DNA of 39,026 nucleotides from NCBI GenBank assembly GCA_023481165.1, contig JAMCWO010000054.1, forward strand, positions 1-39,026, written 5' to 3'. This DNA comes from Planctomycetota bacterium (GTDB taxonomy: Bacteria; Planctomycetota; Phycisphaerae; Sedimentisphaerales; Anaerobacaceae). This document shows, in pieces, positions 32,514 through 39,026 of this stretch; the first letter of the stretch is position 1, and every line of letters begins with the position of its first letter. Made by a program: the position numbers and the translations under genes. A model generated the notes under the pieces. It did no database searches and was not told the DNA's origin. It worked only from the letters and a program-made list of their open reading frames with translations.

Positions 32514-33482
32514 TCAATGCACGATTCCCTTGGTCAGTTGCAGGAAAGCGTCGTCGAGCTTGAGCTGTTCGGGCTGGAGAGAGAGCAGATCGACGCCGCC
32601 ATTGACGAGCGTGCGGGCGATGAGGCCGTCCGCCATCTGGCCCTCCTTGAACGTCACCAGCAGCGTGGAACCCGGCCCCTCGCCGGACAGGCCGGACGAG
32701 GACGGCTGGGATGCCATCACTTCGACGCTCTGGATTTGGGGCAGGACCGACAGCAGTTCCATTGCTCGGATCCCCTCGCCGAGCACCTTCACACGGACCT
32801 TGCTCTGGAGGCCCAGCCGCGGCCGGATCTCTTCCAGGGTGCCGCTGAAAACGAGCTTGCCGTGCTCGATGATGCCGATCCGGTCGCAGATTTCCTCCAG
32901 CTCGCTGAGGATGTGGCTGGAGATCATGATCGTTTTGCCCATGCGCTTGAGCTCGCGGAGCAGCTCGCGCATCTCGATCCGGGCCCGCGGATCGAGTCCG
33001 CTGGCCGGCTCATCGAGGATCAGGACCTTGGGGTCGTGGATCAGCACGCGCGCCAGTCCCAGCCGCTGCTGCATGCCGCGGGACAGGCTGTCCACCAGGG
33101 CATCCTGCTTCGAGACGAGGTCCGTCAACTCCAGCACGCCATCGACAATGGCCTTGCGCTTGGCGTACTCGATGCCGAAGGCGGCCGCGAAGAACTCCAG
33201 GTACTCGAAGACCTTCAGATCATCGTAGACGCCCATGAAATCCGGCATGTACCCGACGCGGCGGCGCACCTCTTTGCCCTTCTTCCCTACGTCCAGGCCA
33301 TCGATGAACGCCGCGCCGTAGGTCGGCTCCAGGAGCGTCACGAGGATGCGCATGGTCGTGGTCTTGCCCGCCCCATTGGGTCCGATGAAGCCGAAGATGT
33401 CACCCGCTCCGATGAACAGGTCGAGATGGTCCACCGCCACGAGGCTACCGAAGGTCTTCGTCAGTTTCTTGATCTCAATCAT
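32514..33482 (-). CDS. ABC-2 type transporter ATP-binding protein
   Basis: A 322-residue ATPase of the CcmA/NatA/GldA type. Walker A GPNGAGKT (34-41), Q-loop VGYMPDFMGVYDDL, signature LSRGMQQRLGLARVL (about 133), Walker B VLILDEP (153-159), H-loop His190. A C-terminal ~100-residue extension (about 215-322) follows. It is the obvious energiser of the two downstream ABC-2 permeases. ATG 33482 is chosen because GAGGA lies eight bases upstream; ATG 33497 is in frame but sits two bases from a MITE-like element. That element separates this gene from the Bat-like genes upstream. Confidence 0.92.
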   Translation of the reverse strand: MIEIKKLTKTFGSLVAVDHLDLFIGAGDIFGFIGPNGAGKTTTMRILVTLLEPTYGAAFIDGLDVGKKGKEVRRRVGYMPDFMGVYDDLKVFEYLEFFAAAFGIEYAKRKAIVDGVLELTDLVSKQDALVDSLSRGMQQRLGLARVLIHDPKVLILDEPASGLDPRARIEMRELLRELKRMGKTIMISSHILSELEEICDRIGIIEHGKLVFSGTLEEIRPRLGLQSKVRVKVLGEGIRAMELLSVLPQIQSVEVMASQPSSSGLSGEGPGSTLLVTFKEGQMADGLIARTLVNGGVDLLSLQPEQLKLDDAFLQLTKGIVH

Positions 33483-33498
33483 GGCCGTTGTCCTCATT

Positions 33499-33674
33499 AG
33501 GGTTCTGCAAAATGGACATTAGGCCTACATTCTTCAAGGAAATCGGCCGTTTCGATTTCCTTGGAGAATCCGTCTGACTCGCGCCCGGCGCAGCGATTCT
33601 GTCTTGGCGAGAAAGAAATCGAAAGACGCTTCTTCCTTCCCAAAACAGGCCTAATGTCCATTTTGCAGAACCCT
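33499..33674. mobile_element. MITE-like element, 176 bp with perfect 28-bp terminal inverted repeats
   Basis: Ends 33499-33526 (beginning AGGGTTCTGCAAAATGG) and 33647-33674 are perfect inverted copies. Inside, 33529-33545 and 33553-33569 form a second hairpin, with 16 of 17 positions pairing around a 7-base loop. No transposase is encoded, and I do not see an unambiguous target-site duplication. It lies directly upstream of the ribosome binding site of the ABC ATPase gene, between two genes of one cluster. Confidence 0.85.
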
Positions 33675-33717
33675 GTCGTCACTTAACCCTCAGCGCCAGA
33701 CCATTGTCTGCCGGGAT

Positions 33718-33739
33718 TGGTGGGCGAAGCCCACCCTAC
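33718..33739 (-). repeat. single GTAGGGTGGGC palindrome carrying a stop codon
   Basis: A 22-bp copy matching the arms at 3657 and 27544 at 20 of 22 positions (loop TC instead of GT). Read on the minus strand, its TAG (33736-33738) is the stop codon of the 714-residue membrane protein. Confidence 0.85.
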
Positions 33740-35880
33740 TTCTTCGGAAGCACAAGCTGCCGCGCCACCTGAACGTGATTCACCGCATACGAGCGGTCCT
33801 TGACATCCATGGGAAGCGGCGCTTTCTCAAACACCACACAGACCAGGGCCGCTCCCGAATCCAGGCAGGCGTGCATGGCCAGTGTCCGGCTCAGACACCC
33901 CTGGGCCAGAAAAGCACTCTCCGCCGGACCGCCGAGCTGACCGGGATAGCGCGGGACGTTCGCGCCCGGCACCATGACTGCCGTCTGCCGTCGGTTGTAG
34001 GTCGGGCGCGATCCCGCCTGCTCCCACGACCGGAACGGGCGGGTCCGCACGTCGAACCGCGTGGTCGAATGAGCCTGGACCGGTCCCAGGTCCGCGCACG
34101 TATCCGCGAACAGGACGTAGCCTCGCTCAATGGCGCTGTCCGAGGTGTTTCGGATTTCGACCACAGCCGTCCCCGCCCCGTGTTCTACCGTCGCGGTAAA
34201 AGGCATCCGGTCCAGCGCCCACTCACTGAGCAAAGGCTGCACGGTCCACATGTTGACCGGCAGGGACACCGGGAGATTGCCGCCATCGACCTGCAGACAG
34301 TGAATCTGCTGCATGCCCATGTCCCGCTGAAAGGCCCAGACCTCCTCCCGCATCGGCGAGATGCCGGACCACCACTGGTTCGGCGGCAGACCCGCCAGCC
34401 GGTAGTCGCCGCTGCGCGGGGCGAACAGGCCCGTGTAGCTGGTGGCCCAGGCGCAGTTGCTGTCGGCGATCCCGTCCAGGACCGAGACCGCCCGCACCTC
34501 CATCGCGCCGGCCCGGAGCCATTGCACGCCGAAGTAAGCCCCGACAGTGAAGATCACGATCCAGCCGGTGCTCGTCAGCCAGGTATACGGCAGCTTGTCC
34601 AGCCGCTTGAGGACGAGGTAGTCCACCGGGCCGAGCAGAACGGCCAGGGCCATCAGGGTCAGAACGATCCACCAGATGCTCAGGGGCTTCATCTGGTCCA
34701 ACTGGTAAAGGAAATCCATCACCCGGTTGGTGGCGTTCTGCGCGAGCGTGATCTGGTAACGGTTGTCGTTCGGGTTGAAGCCAGCGGGCGGATTCCCGCC
34801 CCGCTGGGACTCCTCCACCAGGATAATGCGGCGTCCGCCCGCCGACAGTAGGCCGGCGCCGGAGGTCTGAGACCTGTAGACGGCGGCCATCTGGCGTGTC
34901 CAGAACGTCGCGCTGCGGCTGCTCTGCTGCTCGTCCAGTTGCGCAGGGTTGAACGCCAGCACGGCCATCCGCCCGAACCCCGCATAACCTACTCCCCAGA
35001 GGCAATCGCCCTCGGCGGTTTCCACTTTCCGGGGGATCACGGCACTGGGCTTGGGCGCGAGGGGCCAGGCCGTCACCGTCTGCGCCCGGCTCGCATCCAG
35101 CCCCCATTCCTCCAGAACCCGCGGTGGGATCTGCACCTGCTTCGGCTCTCCGATGTCAAACGGCACGAAGGCACGCAGAGGACTGTCGGCCGGCAGAGGA
35201 TGCTGCCCGAGGATCACCAGTGCGGTGCCACCGTTGGAGATCCACTCGCCGATCGCCCGGGCCTGCTGCGGCTGCAACAGCGACCAGTCCAAGTCGCAGA
35301 TCACCAGCAAATCCAGGCTCACGTAGCCGGTCCAGTCCCACGGCGCAGCGCGCGGAACCTTGGACCCCAGGAAAACCTTCCCCGCGCCGCGGTCGGATGT
35401 ACACGCCGTCTCCTGGGGCAACCGCAGAAGGCCGAAGCGCGCCTGCCCGAGCAGGCCGATGAGCAGGTCCTGTTCCTGAACCACGCGGAGCATGCGGTTC
35501 GTCGCCGAGAAATCCCAGAGGTTGATCGCCTGCTGCCAGCGGGTCCGCCCCTTCTCATCCCGGATGGCCAGCGTGCACCGGTCCGTGGCGAAGGCGAATT
35601 TGGTCACCAAAGGCGCGGTCAGCGGGCGGTCGGGCGTCAGGACGAAACTGTGGATGACGTTCAGGGTGTTGAGGCCATCCTGGCGAGCCGTGATGGTGAA
35701 GGTCCCGGAGAACGGGTCCTTCATCGCGCCGATGCCGATCTCGACCGGCGTCCATTCCATGGGCCGGTAGTAGCCCTCCCAGCCGCAGAAGAAGTCCACG
35801 TTGAACTCGATGTCCTTTGCCCCCTGGACGGACACCGTCCCGGCCAACAACAGCAAAGCCGCGATCAAGATTCTGGACAT
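33736..35880 (-). CDS. large envelope protein of the MoxR/DUF58/VWA cluster
   Basis: A 714-residue protein with a signal peptide (RILIAALLLLAGTVSVQG). An N-terminal beta-rich region (about 20-150) precedes an amidotransferase-like Rossmann segment (VSLDLLVICDLDWSLL, GGTALVILGQHPLP), as in many such cluster proteins. Two membrane segments near the middle (WWIVLTLMALAVLLGPVDYL, WLTSTGWIVIFTVGAYFGV) are followed by a ~250-residue extracytoplasmic region. No catalytic residues can be assigned. ATG 35880 follows GCGGAG. It lies 29 bases after the VWA gene. Its TAG stop falls within a palindromic repeat. Confidence 0.78.
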   Translation of the reverse strand: MSRILIAALLLLAGTVSVQGAKDIEFNVDFFCGWEGYYRPMEWTPVEIGIGAMKDPFSGTFTITARQDGLNTLNVIHSFVLTPDRPLTAPLVTKFAFATDRCTLAIRDEKGRTRWQQAINLWDFSATNRMLRVVQEQDLLIGLLGQARFGLLRLPQETACTSDRGAGKVFLGSKVPRAAPWDWTGYVSLDLLVICDLDWSLLQPQQARAIGEWISNGGTALVILGQHPLPADSPLRAFVPFDIGEPKQVQIPPRVLEEWGLDASRAQTVTAWPLAPKPSAVIPRKVETAEGDCLWGVGYAGFGRMAVLAFNPAQLDEQQSSRSATFWTRQMAAVYRSQTSGAGLLSAGGRRIILVEESQRGGNPPAGFNPNDNRYQITLAQNATNRVMDFLYQLDQMKPLSIWWIVLTLMALAVLLGPVDYLVLKRLDKLPYTWLTSTGWIVIFTVGAYFGVQWLRAGAMEVRAVSVLDGIADSNCAWATSYTGLFAPRSGDYRLAGLPPNQWWSGISPMREEVWAFQRDMGMQQIHCLQVDGGNLPVSLPVNMWTVQPLLSEWALDRMPFTATVEHGAGTAVVEIRNTSDSAIERGYVLFADTCADLGPVQAHSTTRFDVRTRPFRSWEQAGSRPTYNRRQTAVMVPGANVPRYPGQLGGPAESAFLAQGCLSRTLAMHACLDSGAALVCVVFEKAPLPMDVKDRSYAVNHVQVARQLVLPKK

Positions 35881-35909
35881 TGGAAAACTCCGCCTGCCGT
35901 TTGTCGCTT

Positions 35910-37877
35910 TCAAATGCGAACTTTCAGATTGTACGCCAGCCATTCGAGACAGACAAGCACCAGCGCCGCCAAGACCAGCAGCGGCCAAAGAGGCACGTTG
36001 GCCCGCTGGACCATCTGGTCCTGGGCCGTGACGGCCACGCTGGAGAACTTGATCTGGTCCTGCGGCTCGATGCGGCCCTCTTCGGCATCCAATAGATTGA
36101 CGGCGTACCGCTGGCCCGGCTGACCGGGCGCTTGGACCGTATACACGCCCACACGCTGCGTACCCGGGAAACGGACCGTGCCGCCAGGGTCCGGTTTCAA
36201 GTCCACCGTCGTGGCATCCGGCCGGGTCAGGGCCAGGACCGTTTCGGTCGGTACACTCTCGATCGAGATTGGCTCGCCCACGGCCAGCTCATGCTGACCG
36301 CCGCTGCCGACCTGGGCCCCCAGGAAGCTCAGCGCGTTGTAGCAAAACAGGACGAAGCTCGGCTCGAATGGCCAGTTGCTCTGCAGGATATCGAAGCCGG
36401 CCAGCAGATACGTACTGCCCTGCCGCCGCACGAGGGCCAGGGCGGGCGATTCGTTGAACTCGGCCAGCACCTCGGCGTCGCGCGGCAGCTCCAGCCTGCG
36501 GCCCTTGAGCGCGAAGAAGTTCGTCAGGTTCACGTACTGCAGCACCGGATGCTGCGACCGCCAATCGACAATCACCTGATTGTCCAACTCCCGCACGCCG
36601 TTCACATCGATCCCGTTCGGGGGCGGCCCGAAGACAAGATACCGGCTCTGGGGCAGGTGCGCCGGCACGTAGTTATCCAGTACAACTACGTCGTACCGCT
36701 GCCGGGCGGCGAAGGCAGCCGGGTCCAACGCATCGAAACCGGCCGGTGTGCACGGGTCCAGCCGTGCCAGCGGGCACGCCTGGAGCGCCGACTCCAGCAC
36801 GGGATTGCCGTTGGTCACCAGCAGGACAGAAAGCCGCTTGGGAGGCTCCAGGATGCTCCACGCCGCATCGTCGCCGGGCAGCGCATCGGCCCCTAACTGC
36901 CGCACCTCGAGCACGCCCGCTTCGTTGTGGGAGAGAGAGAAATTGACAACGGTCTGGCCCGGCTTGAACGGGACTTCGCCGCTGCCCGCCTGGGCGGCCG
37001 GGATTGCGACGGACCGGATCGTCTGCACATTGCCGTCGATGGCCAATTGCACATCGCGGGTCACCGGCTCAGCCCCGTAGTTCGCCAGCGAGGCGAAGAC
37101 TTCCACCTGTTCCGGCTGCTCATACGACCGGCGGGCATTCATGGCCGTGATGCCGACGTTGTCCGGCGCTTGCCCGAGGCGGTGGAAAGTAAGCTCTTCG
37201 GGCCCGACCACAATGCCGCCCAGATCCTGAATCCGGCCATCGCTGAACAGGGCCAGCTTGGCGGCCTGTTCGGCGCTGCGGATATTGCCTTCGACGCCGG
37301 GCGACTGGGCAAAGGCTCGCGCCATCGTGATCGCCTCTGCGAGAAGAGAGGGACCGTCGCTCGGCTCGATTGCGTCGATGGCGGCGGTGAGCTGGCGCTT
37401 GTCCGCGGTGAAGTTGCACATCACGTTAGCGTGCCGGTCAAACGCGATCACCATCGCGTGGTCGGACCCTTCGCGCAGAGATAAGGCCGAGCCGCTGCGC
37501 ATCGACTCGATGAGAATCTTCGCCTGCTCCTTGGCGGCCTCGAGCCGGGATGGCGCGACATCGGTGGCGCTCATGCTGGCCGAGCGGTCGATCAGGAGGA
37601 CATAGCGTTGTCCCGGTCCCCGGCTCCAGGCCAGCACCGGCCCCGCCAGTGCGACCAGGACAGCAGCCAGCGCCAGCAGTTGCAGCAGGAGCAGGAGGTT
37701 CCGGCGGAGCCTCTGGAACGGTGCGTTGACTTGCAAGTCCTGCACCGCGCGCTTCCAGAGCAACGTACTCGAAACGACTACCTCCCGGCGCTTGAGCTTG
37801 AGGAAGTAGAGCACCAGCAGCAGCGGCACAGCCACCGCCGCTGCATAAAGCCCCATGAAAGGTGAAAGCCATTCCAT
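35910..37877 (-). CDS. BatA-type membrane protein with a von Willebrand factor A domain
   Basis: A 655-residue protein. It opens with a BatA N-terminal region of two helices (YAAAVAVPLLLVLYFLKLKRR, LLLLLQLLALAAVLVALAG) separated by a conserved loop, then a VWA domain beginning RYVLLIDRSASMSATD, whose D-x-S-x-S forms the metal-ion-dependent adhesion site. FSDGRIQD is a later VWA strand. A long extracytoplasmic region and a C-terminal helix (PLWPLLVLAALVLVCLEWL) follow. Such proteins partner MoxR ATPases and DUF58 proteins in poorly understood envelope or metal-insertion roles. ATG 37877 starts seven bases after the DUF58 stop. Confidence 0.88.
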   Translation of the reverse strand: MEWLSPFMGLYAAAVAVPLLLVLYFLKLKRREVVVSSTLLWKRAVQDLQVNAPFQRLRRNLLLLLQLLALAAVLVALAGPVLAWSRGPGQRYVLLIDRSASMSATDVAPSRLEAAKEQAKILIESMRSGSALSLREGSDHAMVIAFDRHANVMCNFTADKRQLTAAIDAIEPSDGPSLLAEAITMARAFAQSPGVEGNIRSAEQAAKLALFSDGRIQDLGGIVVGPEELTFHRLGQAPDNVGITAMNARRSYEQPEQVEVFASLANYGAEPVTRDVQLAIDGNVQTIRSVAIPAAQAGSGEVPFKPGQTVVNFSLSHNEAGVLEVRQLGADALPGDDAAWSILEPPKRLSVLLVTNGNPVLESALQACPLARLDPCTPAGFDALDPAAFAARQRYDVVVLDNYVPAHLPQSRYLVFGPPPNGIDVNGVRELDNQVIVDWRSQHPVLQYVNLTNFFALKGRRLELPRDAEVLAEFNESPALALVRRQGSTYLLAGFDILQSNWPFEPSFVLFCYNALSFLGAQVGSGGQHELAVGEPISIESVPTETVLALTRPDATTVDLKPDPGGTVRFPGTQRVGVYTVQAPGQPGQRYAVNLLDAEEGRIEPQDQIKFSSVAVTAQDQMVQRANVPLWPLLVLAALVLVCLEWLAYNLKVRI

Positions 37878-37884
37878 ATCGCAC

Positions 37885-38793
37885 TCACCGCAGCAATTGC
37901 ACACGCCGGAGGTAATTCAGAACCAGCGCTTCGATCGAGTCCGCGGAATTCGCCCGCACATAGACGGCGCCCCGATGCGTGCAGAACTCGCTCAGTTCCT
38001 GGCAGTACGCGGCCAAGTTGCGTTTGTAGTACTTGAGGAGCGCTGAACTGACCGTGATCTCGGCCATGTCCGCATCCTCGACATCGAGCAGCTTCAGATC
38101 GCCCGCCAGCTCGGGCGCGATCTCCTGCGGCGACAACACCTGGACTACGTAGAGATCGTATCGCGAGCCGACCAGCCGCCGCAGCGCGGTCTCGTAGCCC
38201 CGCTTGAACAGAAAATCGGAAACCACGATGGTCACACCCGAGCCGAGCCGCTCCGCCGTGACATCACGGCAGGCCTTCTCGAAGTCGGAGAAGCCGTCGC
38301 ACTCGGTCGTCAGGAGCAATTCGGTCATTTGTGGCAGGTAGCTGCGGCCCCGCGCGTTCGCCAACTGGAACCGCACCCCGTCGCCGAACAGGCTCACCGT
38401 CAGACGATTGTTGTTCACCAGGCTGATGTACCCGAGAGCGGCCGTGAGCCTCCGCGCGAACAGGTCCTTCGAAGGCTTCCCTATTCCCATCGACGAACTG
38501 GTGTCGGCGAGGATATGCACCGTCAGGTCCTGTTCCTCCAGGAACAGCTTCAGGAAGAGTTGGTCCAGCCGGCCATAGATGTTCCAGTCCACGAAGCGCA
38601 GATCGTCGCCGACGACGTAAGCGCGGTGGTCGGCGAATTCGACGCTCTGACCCCGCCGCTTGGAGTGCCGCTCACCCTGGAGCTTGCCCTGCAGAATCTT
38701 GCGGCTGAGGACGTCGAGGGCATCCAGCCGGGCCATGAACTTCGGGTCCAGCAGATCGGTCAGCTTGCGGGTTGTCGGTTTGGCAGCAGTCAT
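37885..38793 (-). CDS. DUF58 domain protein
   Basis: A 302-residue soluble protein. Typical DUF58 features: LSRKILQGKLQGERHSKRRG, the box VEFADHRAYVVGDDLRFVDWNIYGR, then a VWA-like core VHILADTSSSMGIG with D-x-S-x-S. It is expected to act with the MoxR ATPase encoded immediately upstream. ATG 38793 is chosen; an alternative GTG at 38838 overlaps the moxR stop by eight bases and would add 15 residues encoded largely by a 9-bp tandem repeat (SYR SYS SHE SYS). Neither start has a good ribosome binding site, so the N-terminus is uncertain. Confidence 0.9.
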   Translation of the reverse strand: MTAAKPTTRKLTDLLDPKFMARLDALDVLSRKILQGKLQGERHSKRRGQSVEFADHRAYVVGDDLRFVDWNIYGRLDQLFLKLFLEEQDLTVHILADTSSSMGIGKPSKDLFARRLTAALGYISLVNNNRLTVSLFGDGVRFQLANARGRSYLPQMTELLLTTECDGFSDFEKACRDVTAERLGSGVTIVVSDFLFKRGYETALRRLVGSRYDLYVVQVLSPQEIAPELAGDLKLLDVEDADMAEITVSSALLKYYKRNLAAYCQELSEFCTHRGAVYVRANSADSIEALVLNYLRRVQLLR

Positions 38794-38829
38794 GCTATAC
38801 GACTCATGGGACGAATAGGACCTATACGA
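38794..38829 (-). repeat. four degenerate 9-bp tandem units before DUF58
   Basis: On the minus strand the units are TCGTATAGG, TCCTATTCG, TCCCATGAG, TCGTATAGC, in frame with the DUF58 gene. They lie between the moxR stop and ATG 38793. Confidence 0.6.
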
Positions 38830-38830
38830 T

Positions 38831-39025
38831 TCACGCACTTAGCTTTTGGCTCAGCGTTCTGGGAACGTTCTGGAGAATGTCGTTCACGATATCGTCCGTC
38901 CGCGTGCCCTCGGCCTGGCCCTCGAAGTTCAGCAGGAGCCGATGCCGCAAGGCCGGCAAGGCCGATTTCGTGATGTCGTCGAAACTCACGTGGTAGCGCC
39001 CATCCAGCAGGGCGCGGGCCTTGGC
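38831..39025 (-). CDS. MoxR-family AAA+ ATPase, C-terminal end only
   Basis: The last 64 residues run off the window edge. ARALLDGRYHVSFDDI, TKSALPALRHRLLLNFEG and a final ...VPRTLSQKLSA match the C-terminal lid of MoxR proteins. MoxR ATPases act as chaperones for the VWA and DUF58 proteins they are encoded with, as here. The ATPase motifs lie outside the window. The stop at 38831-38833 is followed by a 9-bp tandem repeat and the DUF58 gene. Confidence 0.88.
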   Translation of the reverse strand, partial: AKARALLDGRYHVSFDDITKSALPALRHRLLLNFEGQAEGTRTDDIVNDILQNVPRTLSQKLSA

Positions 39026-39026
39026 C

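Noticed and set aside
33497-33682. 61-codon minus-strand frame inside the MITE-like element
   Set aside because: It spans both inverted ends and simply reads through the element; no protein family is recognisable.

Overview
The window looks like chromosomal DNA from a GC-rich bacterium of the Planctomycetota, probably Phycisphaerae-like. This is inferred from gene content, since no rRNA is present. The pointers are two adjacent prepilin-type N-methylation proteins, several Tat-exported Gfo/Idh oxidoreductases, a PQQ-propeller protein, a MoxR/DUF58/VWA (Bat-like) cluster joined to ABC-2 genes, and many short GC-rich palindromic repeats at gene ends. I see no CRISPR array, prophage, rRNA or full-length transposon. 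Almost everything from 6.5 kb onward is on the minus strand.

Layout. 0-2 kb: 3' part of a Gfo/Idh oxidoreductase and an HdeD/DUF308 membrane protein (+). 2.1-5.5 kb: secreted M20 amidohydrolase and a PAS histidine kinase (-). 5.6-6.5 kb: two small coupled unknown genes (+). 6.5-8.2 kb: two prepilin-like proteins, one frameshifted. 8.3-10.7 kb: a Tat Gfo/Idh and a Tat sugar isomerase/epimerase-like protein, then tRNA-Arg(ACG). 10.8-11.4 kb: gene-poor gap. 11.4-12.5 kb: secreted PHP phosphodiesterase. 12.7-17.5 kb: four-gene operon of PQQ propeller, TPR plus FMN-binding protein, NapH-NapG fusion and zinc-ribbon/pentad-repeat protein. This resembles NosR divided over separate proteins. 17.7-21.8 kb: lexA, small unknown genes and a UvrD/Rep helicase. 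22.0-22.6 kb: a MntA/HepT toxin-antitoxin pair whose toxin is frameshifted. 22.8-27.5 kb: Tat Gfo/Idh, tRNA-Gly(CCC) next to a truncated TMEM175-like gene, a membrane protein and a large secreted putative glycoside hydrolase. 27.7-39.0 kb: MalK-type ATPase, two paralogous ABC-2 permeases, ABC ATPase, a large membrane protein, a VWA protein, DUF58 and the MoxR C-terminus.

How it fits together. The Gfo/Idh, isomerase and hydrolase genes suggest extracytoplasmic breakdown and oxidation of sugars. The PQQ/FMN/Fe-S operon suggests an envelope electron-transfer chain. The MoxR-DUF58-VWA-ABC block is a conserved-type envelope module of unknown role.

The most unusual layer is the repeats. A GTAGGGTGGGC palindrome family supplies the TAG stop codon of two genes. 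A third gene stops at the edge of a similar palindrome. A 176-bp MITE-like element has perfect 28-bp inverted ends. Heptamer arrays (AATCNNN) fill both spacers of the ABC permease block, and a palindromic array of the same heptamer type lies in-frame inside one permease gene. All start choices are mine, made from visible ribosome binding sites. Functions are assigned from recalled family motifs, with no database search.
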